Source: Actinomycetes bacterium (GTDB taxonomy: Bacteria; Actinomycetota; Acidimicrobiia; Acidimicrobiales; Palsa-688). Taken from it: DNA of 29,822 nucleotides. The notes beneath the pieces were generated by a model that ran no database searches, was not told where the DNA came from, and saw only the letters and a program-made list of their open reading frames with translations. Made by a program: the position numbers and the translations under genes. Positions 17,515 to 26,059 of this stretch are shown one piece after another. The DNA lies in NCBI GenBank assembly GCA_021808425.1, contig JAKBBS010000018.1, forward strand, positions 1-29,822, in the 5' to 3' direction. Every line of letters begins with the position of its first letter. Position 1 is the stretch's first letter.

Positions 17515-18293
17515 GCCGCTAGCGCCTCATCCCTGGTGCCCGGGGGGAGATGAGACTCCATGCGGGCTTTGATCATGCGGGGGCTGCTCCCGGCCTGGAC
17601 AGCGAGCATTCCGTCGACGATCATGCGTTTGCGCGAGACTTCCACCTGCGAAGCCCGCTTGAGCTTGTTCGAAATAGGCAGCCAGAAGACGTTTGCTGCC
17701 ATGACACCCCAGAGTGTCGCCGTGAATGCAGATCCGATAGCGGCGCCGATAGTCGAAGGGTTGTTGAGGTTCTGCAGTACGTGGATCAGACCGACGACCG
17801 TGCCGATGATGCCGAGGGTTGGTGAGAAACCTCCCAGGTCCTGGAAGAACTTCGCGCCGATCTTGTGGTGCTGCTCCGTCGCCGCAATCTCGCCCTCCAG
17901 AATGTCCTGCATCTCCTCGGGATCTGTCCCGTCGACCGCAAGCTGGACGCACTGGCGCAGAAAAGGGTCGGTGATGTCCTTTGATGCGGCTTCGAGGGCG
18001 AGCAGCCCCTCCTTACGCGCTATCGACGCGAACTGGAAGATCTTCTCGATATCTTCCCCCGTGTTGGGGTCAGGGACACCGAACGCCGACATTAGGATCG
18101 ACTTGATCTCCTTGACGTCGCGCTTCATGAAGCCGGCGGCTCCGACCGCGAGCGTGCCACCGAAGACCAGGATCAGCGGCGCCGGCATAAAGAGCACGGC
18201 AGGGTTGGAGCCGTCGAGGATCATGGCAAGAAACACGCATGCCAGCGCTCCCCCGACTGCCATCGGGGTCAACCGGTCGAGGCTGGCCTTCAT
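17511..18293 (-). CDS. motA: Flagellar motor stator protein MotA
   Basis: Multi-pass stator subunit forming the ion channel with MotB and pushing on the rotor. It has 260 residues and four hydrophobic segments at about 11-26, 33-54, 154-174 and 182-206. The cytoplasmic loop contains ASIARKEGLLALEAASKD, whose Arg93 and Glu101 match the rotor-contact charges known in E. coli MotA. The channel segment GGFSPTLGIIGTVVGLIHVL includes the conserved Pro158, and NVFWLPISNKLK holds Pro206. It overlaps swrD and motB by 4 bp each, typical of coupled stator genes. Confidence 0.96.
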   Translation of the reverse strand: MKASLDRLTPMAVGGALACVFLAMILDGSNPAVLFMPAPLILVFGGTLAVGAAGFMKRDVKEIKSILMSAFGVPDPNTGEDIEKIFQFASIARKEGLLALEAASKDITDPFLRQCVQLAVDGTDPEEMQDILEGEIAATEQHHKIGAKFFQDLGGFSPTLGIIGTVVGLIHVLQNLNNPSTIGAAIGSAFTATLWGVMAANVFWLPISNKLKRASQVEVSRKRMIVDGMLAVQAGSSPRMIKARMESHLPPGTRDEALAA

Positions 18294-18589
18294 CGAGGTT
18301 CGACCCCGGGACGATAGGGTTCCTCGGTGTGCTCGTCGATGTCCGAATCTGATTTGACCAGGCGGAGTCGCTTGCCTTCGCCGGGTCCGGGTGCGCTGTT
18401 CGCCAAGCGCAGAACACGCGCCTTAACCTCTACCATCTCGTCGATGATCTGATCCAGGGTCTCTTGTACCAGGTAGCGAGTCCCGTTGACGAGAGTTATG
18501 ACGGTGTCAGGAGTCTCCTCTACCTTCTCGATCAGGTCGACGTTCACCGCTATGCGGTTCCCGTTGCCGAAATGTGTAAGCACTATCAT
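18290..18589 (-). CDS. swrD: SwrD/FlbD family flagellar protein
   Basis: 99 residues. The first 60 match the FlbD/SwrD family: MIVLTHFGNGNRIAVNVDLI, then VEETPDTVITLVNGTRYLVQ. In Bacillus SwrD raises flagellar power, apparently through the stators, which fits its position immediately before motA with a 4-bp overlap. The C-terminal 35 residues are charged and variable. AGGAGG lies seven bases before the ATG. A GC-rich hairpin ends 7 bp upstream of that ribosome site. Confidence 0.9.
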   Translation of the reverse strand: MIVLTHFGNGNRIAVNVDLIEKVEETPDTVITLVNGTRYLVQETLDQIIDEMVEVKARVLRLANSAPGPGEGKRLRLVKSDSDIDEHTEEPYRPGVEPR

Positions 18590-18604
18590 CCGAGGTCCTC
18601 CTGA

Positions 18605-18632
18605 GGGGCGCTTCCGCGGGCGGAGGCGCTCC
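18605..18632 (-). repeat. GC-rich hairpin just upstream of the swrD ribosome-binding site
   Basis: On the coding strand GGAGCGCCTCCGC and GCGGAAGCGCCCC pair over 13 positions with two mismatches around a tiny CC loop. No U-run follows, so an intrinsic terminator is unlikely. It lies in the 120-bp gap between the 94-residue membrane gene and swrD, the longest internal gap of the operon. It could stabilise a processed mRNA end or control access to the ribosome site. The rest of the gap shows no gene. Confidence 0.45.
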
Positions 18633-18709
18633 CGGATTCTCGGTGGACCCCAGAAACGGCTTGAGATACCCCATAGGGACGAAAGCCGCGTCCGGTGCAG
18701 AAACCCCCG

Positions 18710-18994
18710 TCACGGGCTGTCTTCGGTAGAGGCTGCGGTGGGGCCGTAATCGGTCGGTCCGGTGATCCCGGGCCGCTGCGTCAGGCGCGTCAGCTCGGCT
18801 CGGCGCGACTGATGCGAATAGGTGGTGGTCACCCAGCTGAGGACTGAGCCGAGGATCCAGCAGCCGACCAGCGCTACCAGGAAGCGTTCGCCGGCGGCGA
18901 CAGTGCCGATGTCGCCGTTGAGGATTCCGGACACCATTGGAAGACTGACCAACACCGCCCCGGCAATGACGAGCTCGGGGTGCCGGACGCTCAT
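18710..18994 (-). CDS. Small two-helix membrane protein in the flagellar operon
   Basis: 94 residues, not recognised as a named family. Two hydrophobic segments are evident: LVIAGAVLVSLPMVSGIL (8-25) and FLVALVGCWILGSVLSWV (38-55), joined by a short loop. A polar tail follows, containing RRAELTRLTQR and ending in an acidic, Pro/Thr-rich stretch. Its ATG overlaps the flhF stop by 4 bp, so it is clearly translated with the flagellar genes. The size and position suggest an accessory of the export or stator apparatus, but no function can be assigned from sequence. Confidence 0.7.
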   Translation of the reverse strand: MSVRHPELVIAGAVLVSLPMVSGILNGDIGTVAAGERFLVALVGCWILGSVLSWVTTTYSHQSRRAELTRLTQRPGITGPTDYGPTAASTEDSP

Positions 18995-20679
18995 CGCAGG
19001 GCTGAGCGCGTCTCAGTATTCTCCTGCGCGGCAGGAACGAACTGCGGCCACACGATAGGGCGGAGCTGCCTTCGTCGAGCGGCGGCGGTGCCTTCGTCCC
19101 CTCCGGCGGACGACCCGGTGCTCTTCTCGGCTGCAAGGGCACCGTTAGTGGCGGCCTCGCCCGGAGGATCGATGTCCGTGCTTGAAATCACCGACAGCTT
19201 CGGCCGGCCGAGGTCCTTGCAGTCATCGCTCAGCAGGTCTGCGATCGCCGCCACCCACCTTTGCGGTGTAGACGGAAAGTCCCCGATTCGAAGGACCGGT
19301 ATGTCGAGACTGAGCACACGTGCCGGCGAGGAGGTCGACTCGACCCTGTCGACGACGATCGTATCCAGCCCGTCGAGAGCTTGTGCCCACCTGGCTATGT
19401 CCTCGGTCTTGTACATGGCGTCAACGACGCCGATCACCAGCGTCGGCCTAAGGGCGGCTAGCACGTGGCGTGCCCAGACCGTCGACGTGGCTCCGGTCGG
19501 TGAGTCGACGGCCACGATACCGACCCGGCCGCGCCGGAGGCTCGGTCCGAACTCCATGGCGTCAGCAGCGTCGCTGATCAGCAGCTCTTCTTTCACCGGA
19601 GTACCACCCTGTTGGGGGCGTGCGATGCCGATCAGTGACGGGTCGGAATCTATCTCGGCGGCGATTCGAGCTGCTTCAGCCGTCGCTCGGTCGCCGGCGC
19701 CGATCACGGCGATCAGCGATCCGGGACGTCTCGGGATGCTCGACGGGCTCGGCATCGCCTCGAGGAGTGTTGTCAGCGCCACAAGCGTGCTGGCTCCGGC
19801 ACTGACAGCGTTTTCCACCCGTGTCGCCGACTGCGGGTCGAAGCCGACGTCGAGAAGTTCGCCGCGCAGGATCGAAGCGACAGGAAGCGATAAGTCACCT
19901 GCGTCACGGTTCAATGTGTCGCGGGCACCCGGCGAGTCGTCGAGGTCGGCTAGGTCCTCGACCGACAGACAGGTCGGAACGAACAGCTCCGAACCGAGGA
20001 CATCCTTATCGTCGGCTTCGTAGCCGATGTATAGCGCTTGCGGCTCTGCCATCTCGATTGCTGGGTCGCCAACAGCGACAGGACGAGCGCTCGGAGCTGC
20101 CTCGACGGCACGACTCTCCAGCGGTAGTTTGGCCGGCGCAGGTGGCGCGCCCGCAATGTGAGCCACCCGGCTCAGAACCGCCTCGAACGACGGGTTCTCG
20201 TCCGGCGCCTTGCCGATGCCGAGTGCCTTGGCGGCGTCTGGGCCTCCGATGGCAGGAGCGTCCCGGTCCTCGCCGGTGGGAGCTTGGATGCCGGCAACGT
20301 GGTTCTCGTCCTGCGTCGAGTCTGCGACGTCCGCGAAGAGATCAATGGGTCGGCCTTTGGATGCGGGAGTCTCGGGGACGGGCTTTGACTGCGGCAGCTC
20401 ACTTCGAGGAGATGGCACAGCGAAGTGCTTTCCCGTCTTGCGACGCTTCGCCTGCGGACGGCCGTCCGGTACTGGAACGACGCGACTTGCCGCCTTGGAA
20501 GCACCCCCGTCTGGGGTGTCGACTACTAGGCGGAACTGTTCGCGCTGGAACAACCCGAGGAACCCGCCGGACCTGAAGGTCTCGGCACGCGAGATCGTCG
20601 GGTCGTTCCCGTACTCGGAGCGGATCTTCTCGAGAAGAACCCGCACGTCAGGACCCTCAAACTGGCGCTGCAGTGACAT
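18991..20679 (-). CDS. flhF: FlhF-like protein with degenerate GTPase motifs
   Basis: FlhF is an SRP-type GTPase that sets flagellar position and number. This one has 562 residues. Residues 1-55 resemble the FlhF N terminus (FEGPDVRVLLEKIRSEYGND). Residues 60-300 are a long Pro/Ala/Asp-rich linker. The region 318-490 has the layout of an NG domain, but the motifs are eroded. The P-loop position reads VIGAGDRATAEAAR (325-338) without GKT, the DTAG position reads VDSPTG (391-396), and the TKxD position reads VDRVES (443-448). A late phrase, LDIPVLRIGDFPS, recalls the FlhF ending. It overlaps flhA by 23 bp. The call relies on N-terminal likeness and context; nucleotide binding is doubtful. Confidence 0.72.
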   Translation of the reverse strand: MSLQRQFEGPDVRVLLEKIRSEYGNDPTISRAETFRSGGFLGLFQREQFRLVVDTPDGGASKAASRVVPVPDGRPQAKRRKTGKHFAVPSPRSELPQSKPVPETPASKGRPIDLFADVADSTQDENHVAGIQAPTGEDRDAPAIGGPDAAKALGIGKAPDENPSFEAVLSRVAHIAGAPPAPAKLPLESRAVEAAPSARPVAVGDPAIEMAEPQALYIGYEADDKDVLGSELFVPTCLSVEDLADLDDSPGARDTLNRDAGDLSLPVASILRGELLDVGFDPQSATRVENAVSAGASTLVALTTLLEAMPSPSSIPRRPGSLIAVIGAGDRATAEAARIAAEIDSDPSLIGIARPQQGGTPVKEELLISDAADAMEFGPSLRRGRVGIVAVDSPTGATSTVWARHVLAALRPTLVIGVVDAMYKTEDIARWAQALDGLDTIVVDRVESTSSPARVLSLDIPVLRIGDFPSTPQRWVAAIADLLSDDCKDLGRPKLSVISSTDIDPPGEAATNGALAAEKSTGSSAGGDEGTAAARRRQLRPIVWPQFVPAAQENTETRSALR

Positions 20680-22825
20680 TCACCACTCCTACTCTCTCCA
20701 CGCGGACCTGAGGCCCGAGCTCGTTTACCGAAAGAACTGTGACCCGCCGCGCACCGACCGCCGTCAGTTGCTGTAAGGGAAGTCGAAGGCGGCTGGCGCA
20801 AACGAGGACGGCATCGCGGCCTGTCTCTTCGACCTGCGTAGCCATCGCTTGGACTTCACGCACCAGGGCCTCGGCGAGCTGGGCGTCGACCGCGAGATAC
20901 GGACCCTGGTCGCTGCTACGCACCGCCTCTAGAAGTTGACGTTCGAGTAGCGCATCGAGTGTTATGGCTGCGACGGTGCCGTCTTTAGCGTGTTGCGCAG
21001 TGATCGCCGGCCCGAGAACCTGGCGCGCGGCTTCGAGCAGGCCTTCTGGGTCGCGGCTCACCCGGGCTTTCACGGTGACCGCTTCGAGGATGCGCACCAG
21101 ATCGCGGATGGCGACGCCCTCATCTAGAAGAGAACAAAGCACCCGGTGGACATCGGTGAGGGTCAGCTGCGCTGTCGCCATCTCGTCTAGGATCGCCGGG
21201 TCGGTCGCTTTCAAACGGTCGAGTAGCTGGCGCACCTGCTGTGCCGACAGGAGTCTTCCAGCGTAGCGGACGCATATCTCCCCGAGGTGGGTCGTGATGA
21301 CCGACGATCGATCAATGACGGTTGCGCCGGCGACGAGTGCCTGCTGGCGCGCTTCACTCGGAACCCACTTCGCGGCAAGCCCGAAGACTGGTTCGGTGCA
21401 CGGCTCACCCGGAACTAACTCGAGCCCCTCGCCGATTGCGAGGAACCTTCCCGGTGGGGCGCTTCCGGCGGCGGCTTCTACACCGTTGATCCGGATCGAG
21501 TAGCTGTCGGGCTCCAACGTAACGTTGTCGCGGGTTCGGACCGAGGGGATGATCATCCCTCGCTCCAAGGCCAGTTTGCGTCGAAGGCCCTTGACGCGTT
21601 CGAGCAGGTCGCCGCCCCTGGTGGTGTCGACGAGGTCTATCAGGTTGGTGCCGATCTCCAACTCCAGCGGTTCTACCTTCATGTCGGCAGCCAACGCCTG
21701 GGGACTGTCAGGGTCTATTACAGCCGGCGCGCCGGATTCCACTGCGCCTGCGGACTCACGAACCGATGCGCTGGCCCTCCTCGAGAGCAGGAACAATACG
21801 AACGCGACAGCGAGAAAAGCGAAATGTGGGAGACCCGGGACGATGCCAAGAATGCCCATCGCCCCCGCCGCGACGGTGATCGCACGATGCTGGCGGAGGA
21901 CTTGCGAGATCACGTCGGAGCCGAAGTCGTCCTCGTCTGTCGCTGCTCTTGTGACGATCAGACCGGTGGAGATCGACAGGAGCAGCGCCGGGATCTGCGA
22001 CACTAGACCGTCGCCGACGCTGAGAAGGCTGTAGCGGTGCACCGCTTCGCTGAGAGGCAGGTGCTTCTGGACGATCCCGACGCTCAAACCGCCGATGAGG
22101 TTGATAGCTGTGATCACGATGGCGGCAATGGCGTCGCCTCGGACGAACTTTGAGGCTCCGTCCATAGCGCCGTAGAAGTCGGCTTCGTCGGCGATCTCTC
22201 GCCGCCGCCTGCCCGCCTCTGCCTGATCGATGACACCCGAGTTGAGGTCCGCGTCGATAGCCATCTGCTTGCCTGGCATTGCGTCGAGGGTGAAACGTGC
22301 GGCGACCTCCGCAACCCTGCCCGCCCCATTGGTCACAACGACGAACTGGATGACAATGAGGATCAGAAACACGACGAGGCCGACGACGATCTGGCCGCCG
22401 ACCACAAAGTTTCCGAACGACGAGATGACCGCACCCGCATAGCCGTGAAGCAACACCAGTCGCGTGGCTGAAACGTTGAGCGCCAAGCGGAAAAGGGTCG
22501 CTACCAGCAGGATCGAGGGGAACACCGAGAACTCAAGGGGCTTCTTCACGTGCATCGTCATCAACAAGATGATCACCGCTGCAGAGATGTTGGCGCTGAT
22601 GAGCACGTCTAGAACGATGCTCGGCATCGGCACCACCAGCATCACCACGATGGCGATGACTGCGGCGGGAACTCCTATGAGACCAGTACGGCTGCGCAAA
22701 GGGACCTCGGATCGAGCGTTGCGGGGTTCGGAACTGTATGGACCGTCCGTGGCCCCATCGGCTCGCCATCCTGGCGGTGCGCCAAGATTGGTATCGGCTC
22801 CTCTACATCCGGCCTTGAGGCTCAC
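20657..22825 (-). CDS. flhA: Flagellar export gate protein FlhA
   Basis: Large membrane subunit of the flagellar type III export gate. It has up to 722 residues, with hydrophobic segments from about 48 to 330 and a C-terminal cytoplasmic ring domain. The family loop is intact: LDAMPGKQMAIDADLNSGVI followed by RRRREIADEADFYGAMDGA. The outer GTG start (22825) has no Shine-Dalgarno and adds about 42 polar residues. A TTG at 22699 has GAGG five bases upstream and would give 680 residues, closer to family length; third codon positions in the extension are also less GC-rich (about 24 of 42). I give the longer form as the outer limit. It is the first gene of the minus-strand operon. Confidence 0.96.
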   Translation of the reverse strand: MSLKAGCRGADTNLGAPPGWRADGATDGPYSSEPRNARSEVPLRSRTGLIGVPAAVIAIVVMLVVPMPSIVLDVLISANISAAVIILLMTMHVKKPLEFSVFPSILLVATLFRLALNVSATRLVLLHGYAGAVISSFGNFVVGGQIVVGLVVFLILIVIQFVVVTNGAGRVAEVAARFTLDAMPGKQMAIDADLNSGVIDQAEAGRRRREIADEADFYGAMDGASKFVRGDAIAAIVITAINLIGGLSVGIVQKHLPLSEAVHRYSLLSVGDGLVSQIPALLLSISTGLIVTRAATDEDDFGSDVISQVLRQHRAITVAAGAMGILGIVPGLPHFAFLAVAFVLFLLSRRASASVRESAGAVESGAPAVIDPDSPQALAADMKVEPLELEIGTNLIDLVDTTRGGDLLERVKGLRRKLALERGMIIPSVRTRDNVTLEPDSYSIRINGVEAAAGSAPPGRFLAIGEGLELVPGEPCTEPVFGLAAKWVPSEARQQALVAGATVIDRSSVITTHLGEICVRYAGRLLSAQQVRQLLDRLKATDPAILDEMATAQLTLTDVHRVLCSLLDEGVAIRDLVRILEAVTVKARVSRDPEGLLEAARQVLGPAITAQHAKDGTVAAITLDALLERQLLEAVRSSDQGPYLAVDAQLAEALVREVQAMATQVEETGRDAVLVCASRLRLPLQQLTAVGARRVTVLSVNELGPQVRVERVGVVNVTAAPV

Positions 22826-22840
22826 GTGGTCGCAGGAGGC

Positions 22841-22868
22841 TTTAGGAAAAGCGTTGCCCTACCGATAT
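22841..22868 (+). promoter_or_regulatory. Possible sigma-28-type promoter for the aminotransferase gene
   Basis: TTTA at 22841-22844 and ACCGATAT at 22861-22868, separated by 16 bases, resemble the flagellar sigma-28 pattern TAAA-N15-GCCGATAA (six of eight in the -10). Transcription would begin near 22875, at or next to the ATG at 22876, giving a leaderless message, which is common in actinobacteria. This would tie the glycan cassette to flagellar gene control. The match is imperfect and was found by eye. Confidence 0.33.
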
Positions 22869-22875
22869 TTCCGTC

Positions 22876-25314
22876 ATGCCCGAAGAGCCGCGTACGGGGT
22901 TACTCAACAGAATTCCTTCTCTGAAACCCATGTTCGACCCGCCGATCTCAGCGTCAAACCTGCCGGAGGTGCACTTCGACGATTTCCTTGCCTACTCGAA
23001 GGTATTCCACGACGCCAGGCGCTACACCAATCGAGGTCCACTCGTTCAGACGTTGGAGCGTCGCCTCGCCGACTTCCATGAGGTCGAGCACTGCGTCGCT
23101 GTCTCCAGCGGATTCTGGGGGATAGTGCTTGCCGTCGTGACGTGCGCACGTCCAGGCCGACGTCACGTTATACTTCCGTCACTCACCTACAGGCGCATGA
23201 GTGACGCAGTGGCGTGGGCAGGTTTCATCCCGAGGTTTTGCGATGTAGATCCGGCCAGCTTGGCAATGACAGCGGAACTGACGGCACAAATGGTTGACGA
23301 CGACGTCGCACTCATCCTCGGCGTCCATCCAATGGTCAACACGTGCGACGTGGCTGGTCTAATCAAACTGTCCTCGGACAAGGAGATACCGCTCCTGTTC
23401 GATGCGGTGGAGTCCCCCTACGAGATACTGGCCGGACGGAGAATCGGTGGTTTCGGGAACGCCGAGGTGTTCTCTTTGCATGCCTCCAAGCTTCTTAGCG
23501 GCATGGAAGGTGGATACGTGACGACAAACGACTCTGCCCTCGCTGAACGTATCCGTCTCACAAGCGCCTTCGGGTTCAACGGCTACGACAACATTGCAAT
23601 ATTGGGTATGAACGCCAAGCTCAACGAAGTCCACGCCGCCTATGCGCTGGCGTGCCTCGACCATATCGAAGAACAGATCCCTCAGCACTACGAGAACTAC
23701 GAGGAGTATCGCAGGGGGATTCAACACCTCGACGGGTTGCGTCTCGTAGCTTACGATCCCCAAACTCGACCCTCCTACCGCCAGATCGTCGTGGAGCTCC
23801 TTGACGCATGGCCGCACAGCCGGGACGACACTCTTGCTTCTCTGCAATCTGAGGGGGTTCTTGCGCGTCCGTACTACTCCCCTGCGCTGCATCAGGTCAC
23901 CTCGACGTATCAGCGCGATATCAGGGAACTCCCCCTGACCGAGAGTCTTGCTGAGCGGTTCGTGCTGATGCCGTCCGGGGCCCGGGTATCCAGACGAGAT
24001 GTGCGTCTGCTCGTCGACTATCTCGGGCATCTGAGAGAAGTTCCGGCTGCAGACGTTGGGCGGTCACGCATCGACGACACGGCTGTTGTACCCGGTTCAG
24101 CCTCCGCATGCCGAGCAAGCAGCGCCGGGTTGGCGCGCTTGGCGATCGAAGGTGGCCCACCAGCCTTCGACACGCCGATCCCTGTTGGCCAGCTCTACTT
24201 TCCGAGCTGGAGTCGTTACGAGCGGGTGATGCGGACCGTATTCGACAATAGGTGGTTTACAAATAGCGGACCCCTCTCACTCAGAGCCGAACAGGAACTT
24301 TCCGAGCTGTACGAGGTAGCGCACGTCGTCACCGTCGTGAACGCTACAACCGGACTCATGGCCGCGTTGAAGGCTTTGAATGTCTCCGGCCCGGTGATCG
24401 TGCCAGGATTTACCTTTGCTGCGACGGCACAGGCAGTTACATGGGCCGGGCTGGAGGTCGCATTCTGCGACGTCGACCCCGTCTCGCATCAGGTCACCGC
24501 TGAGACTTTGAAGAACTGTCTTGACGCCTGGCGTGGATCGAGGCCCGACGCCGTCATTGCGGTGGACCTGTGGGGAGGCGCGACCGACTCAGTCGCGCTG
24601 GAGTCGTTCTGTAGATCCCGGGGGCTGGCACTCCTGTTCGACTCGGCGCAGGCGACTGGAGTGAGGTTTCGCGGCGAGCCGCTCGGAAGTGGCGGGATGG
24701 CAAGAGTGTTTTCCTTTCACGCTACGAAAATCCTGAGTGCCGCAGAAGGTGGCTGCATCTGTACTGACGACGAGGGACTGGCCCATCGGCTGAGGAACGT
24801 GCGTTCAAGCTACGGGGTGACAGAAAAGCGCCCGGTACCGGTGACCCTGAATGGTCGCTTCTCCGAAGCGCAGGCCGCTCTCCTACTCGACAGTATCCCG
24901 GAGGTGGCAGGACGGATTGCGCGCAATCGGTTCCTTCTAGAGACTTATCGCGAGCTATTGGGAGACCTACCCGGGATAAGCGTTCACACCGATTCCGAGG
25001 GTGTGGTCGGCAATAGCTCCTATGCCGTGGTCGAAATCGACAGCGCGCATTTCGGAATCAACCGTGATATGACAGTAGCTGTCCTGAAGTCGGAGAACGT
25101 GCTCGCCCGCCGTTACTTCGCCCCCGGAGTGCATCAAACCCCTCCTTATTTGCAGCTTGGTGCTCCTCGTCTCCCTGTAACAGAGAAACTCTGCACGTCG
25201 GTCTTCCAGTTGCCGCTCGGTGCACACACTGACAGAACGACAGTCGAAAAGATATGTTCAATAGTAAGGAAGGCGCATCGTCGTGCCGACTCAATCGCAG
25301 CCCTAGTGCGCTGA
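22876..25314 (+). CDS. Double-domain DegT/DnrJ/EryC1-type sugar aminotransferase
   Basis: 812 residues made of two full PLP-dependent aminotransferase domains of the DegT family, which convert keto-sugars on nucleotide carriers to amino sugars. Domain 1 covers about 25-388: GPLVQTLERRLADFHEVEH, PLP-site Asp176 (LLFDAVES), Schiff-base Lys205 (LHASKLLSGMEGGY). Domain 2 covers about 425-805: GPLSLRAEQELSELYEVAH, Asp589 (LLFDSAQA), Lys618 (FHATKILSAAEGGC). Both end with a matching phrase (ARPYYSPALHQ; ARRYFAPGVHQ). A linker of about 35 residues joins them. Usual family members are about 380 residues and work as dimers, so this may be an internal pseudo-dimer or a two-substrate enzyme. It is divergent from flhA, with wbqC one base downstream. 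The substrate is unknown. Confidence 0.93.
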   Translation: MPEEPRTGLLNRIPSLKPMFDPPISASNLPEVHFDDFLAYSKVFHDARRYTNRGPLVQTLERRLADFHEVEHCVAVSSGFWGIVLAVVTCARPGRRHVILPSLTYRRMSDAVAWAGFIPRFCDVDPASLAMTAELTAQMVDDDVALILGVHPMVNTCDVAGLIKLSSDKEIPLLFDAVESPYEILAGRRIGGFGNAEVFSLHASKLLSGMEGGYVTTNDSALAERIRLTSAFGFNGYDNIAILGMNAKLNEVHAAYALACLDHIEEQIPQHYENYEEYRRGIQHLDGLRLVAYDPQTRPSYRQIVVELLDAWPHSRDDTLASLQSEGVLARPYYSPALHQVTSTYQRDIRELPLTESLAERFVLMPSGARVSRRDVRLLVDYLGHLREVPAADVGRSRIDDTAVVPGSASACRASSAGLARLAIEGGPPAFDTPIPVGQLYFPSWSRYERVMRTVFDNRWFTNSGPLSLRAEQELSELYEVAHVVTVVNATTGLMAALKALNVSGPVIVPGFTFAATAQAVTWAGLEVAFCDVDPVSHQVTAETLKNCLDAWRGSRPDAVIAVDLWGGATDSVALESFCRSRGLALLFDSAQATGVRFRGEPLGSGGMARVFSFHATKILSAAEGGCICTDDEGLAHRLRNVRSSYGVTEKRPVPVTLNGRFSEAQAALLLDSIPEVAGRIARNRFLLETYRELLGDLPGISVHTDSEGVVGNSSYAVVEIDSAHFGINRDMTVAVLKSENVLARRYFAPGVHQTPPYLQLGAPRLPVTEKLCTSVFQLPLGAHTDRTTVEKICSIVRKAHRRADSIAALVR

Positions 25315-25315
25315 C

Positions 25316-26059
25316 ATGCGACTTGGACTAATGCAGCCCTATTTCTTTCCCTACCCGGGCCACTTTGCTCTAATAGCAAACACTGACTCGTGGGTAGTGT
25401 TTGATACCTCCCAGTACACCCCCAAGCGCTGGATGAACCGCAATAGAGTCCTTCGAGAGGACGGTGGCTGGATCTGGCTTACACTTGCCGTTCGAACTCG
25501 GTCACATCGTGTCGCATCCAAAGATGTGGGTGTACATGACGTGGCTCGGACCAGGGATCTGATGATAGGCCGCCTGATGCACTACCGTCGAGCTGCTCCG
25601 TTCGCGGGGAAAGTAATCGATTTGGTTGCCGACGTCCTTGACGTGGAACCGGACGCCACGTTGGTGGATCTGAACGTGCGAAGCCTGTCAGCGGTGTGTA
25701 GCTACCTCGGAATACGCTTCGAGCCGAAGCGCCTTTCGGAGCTCGACATCGAATTCCGCCGGCCGAGCCACCCGGGGGGTTGGGCACCGGCTGTGGCAGC
25801 GGCGCTCGGCGCAGACGAATACCTGAACCCTGTCGGGGGAGCAGCGTTGTTCCGGTTGGCCGACTTCGACGAGCTCGGCGTCCGACCGCTGCTATGTCAC
25901 ACAACGCCGCTGCGCTACGACACGGGGCCCTACCGATTCGAGGAAGGACTCTCGATCATTGACGCCTTGATGTGGTGCCCACCCACACAGATCGTGGACT
26001 ACCTGTCGTCTGCGACGGTGAGTCCGCTCGATGCACCGGCCGAGTCGCATGTCGCCTGA
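25316..26059 (+). CDS. WbqC-like family protein
   Basis: 247 residues with the WbqC family opening MRLGLMQPYFFPYPGHFALI, then TPKRWMNRNRVL and later YLNPVGGAALF. The family is found in O-antigen, exopolysaccharide and flagellin-glycan clusters. Its activity is unsettled; an acyl- or amino-sugar-modifying step is usually supposed from context. The ATG lies one base after the aminotransferase stop, so the two are probably coupled, which suggests WbqC acts on the amino sugar made by that enzyme. No membrane segment or signal peptide is seen. Confidence 0.88.
   Translation: MRLGLMQPYFFPYPGHFALIANTDSWVVFDTSQYTPKRWMNRNRVLREDGGWIWLTLAVRTRSHRVASKDVGVHDVARTRDLMIGRLMHYRRAAPFAGKVIDLVADVLDVEPDATLVDLNVRSLSAVCSYLGIRFEPKRLSELDIEFRRPSHPGGWAPAVAAALGADEYLNPVGGAALFRLADFDELGVRPLLCHTTPLRYDTGPYRFEEGLSIIDALMWCPPTQIVDYLSSATVSPLDAPAESHVA

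Noticed and set aside
18507..19142. 211-codon minus-strand frame spanning the gap before swrD
   Set aside because: It overlaps flhF, the small membrane gene and swrD in another frame and is rich in Arg/Pro, a typical frame shadow.
22876..25314. The double aminotransferase as a recent tandem duplication or assembly artefact
   Set aside because: The two halves differ widely in sequence and share only family motifs, and a unique linker joins them in frame, so this looks like an old fusion.
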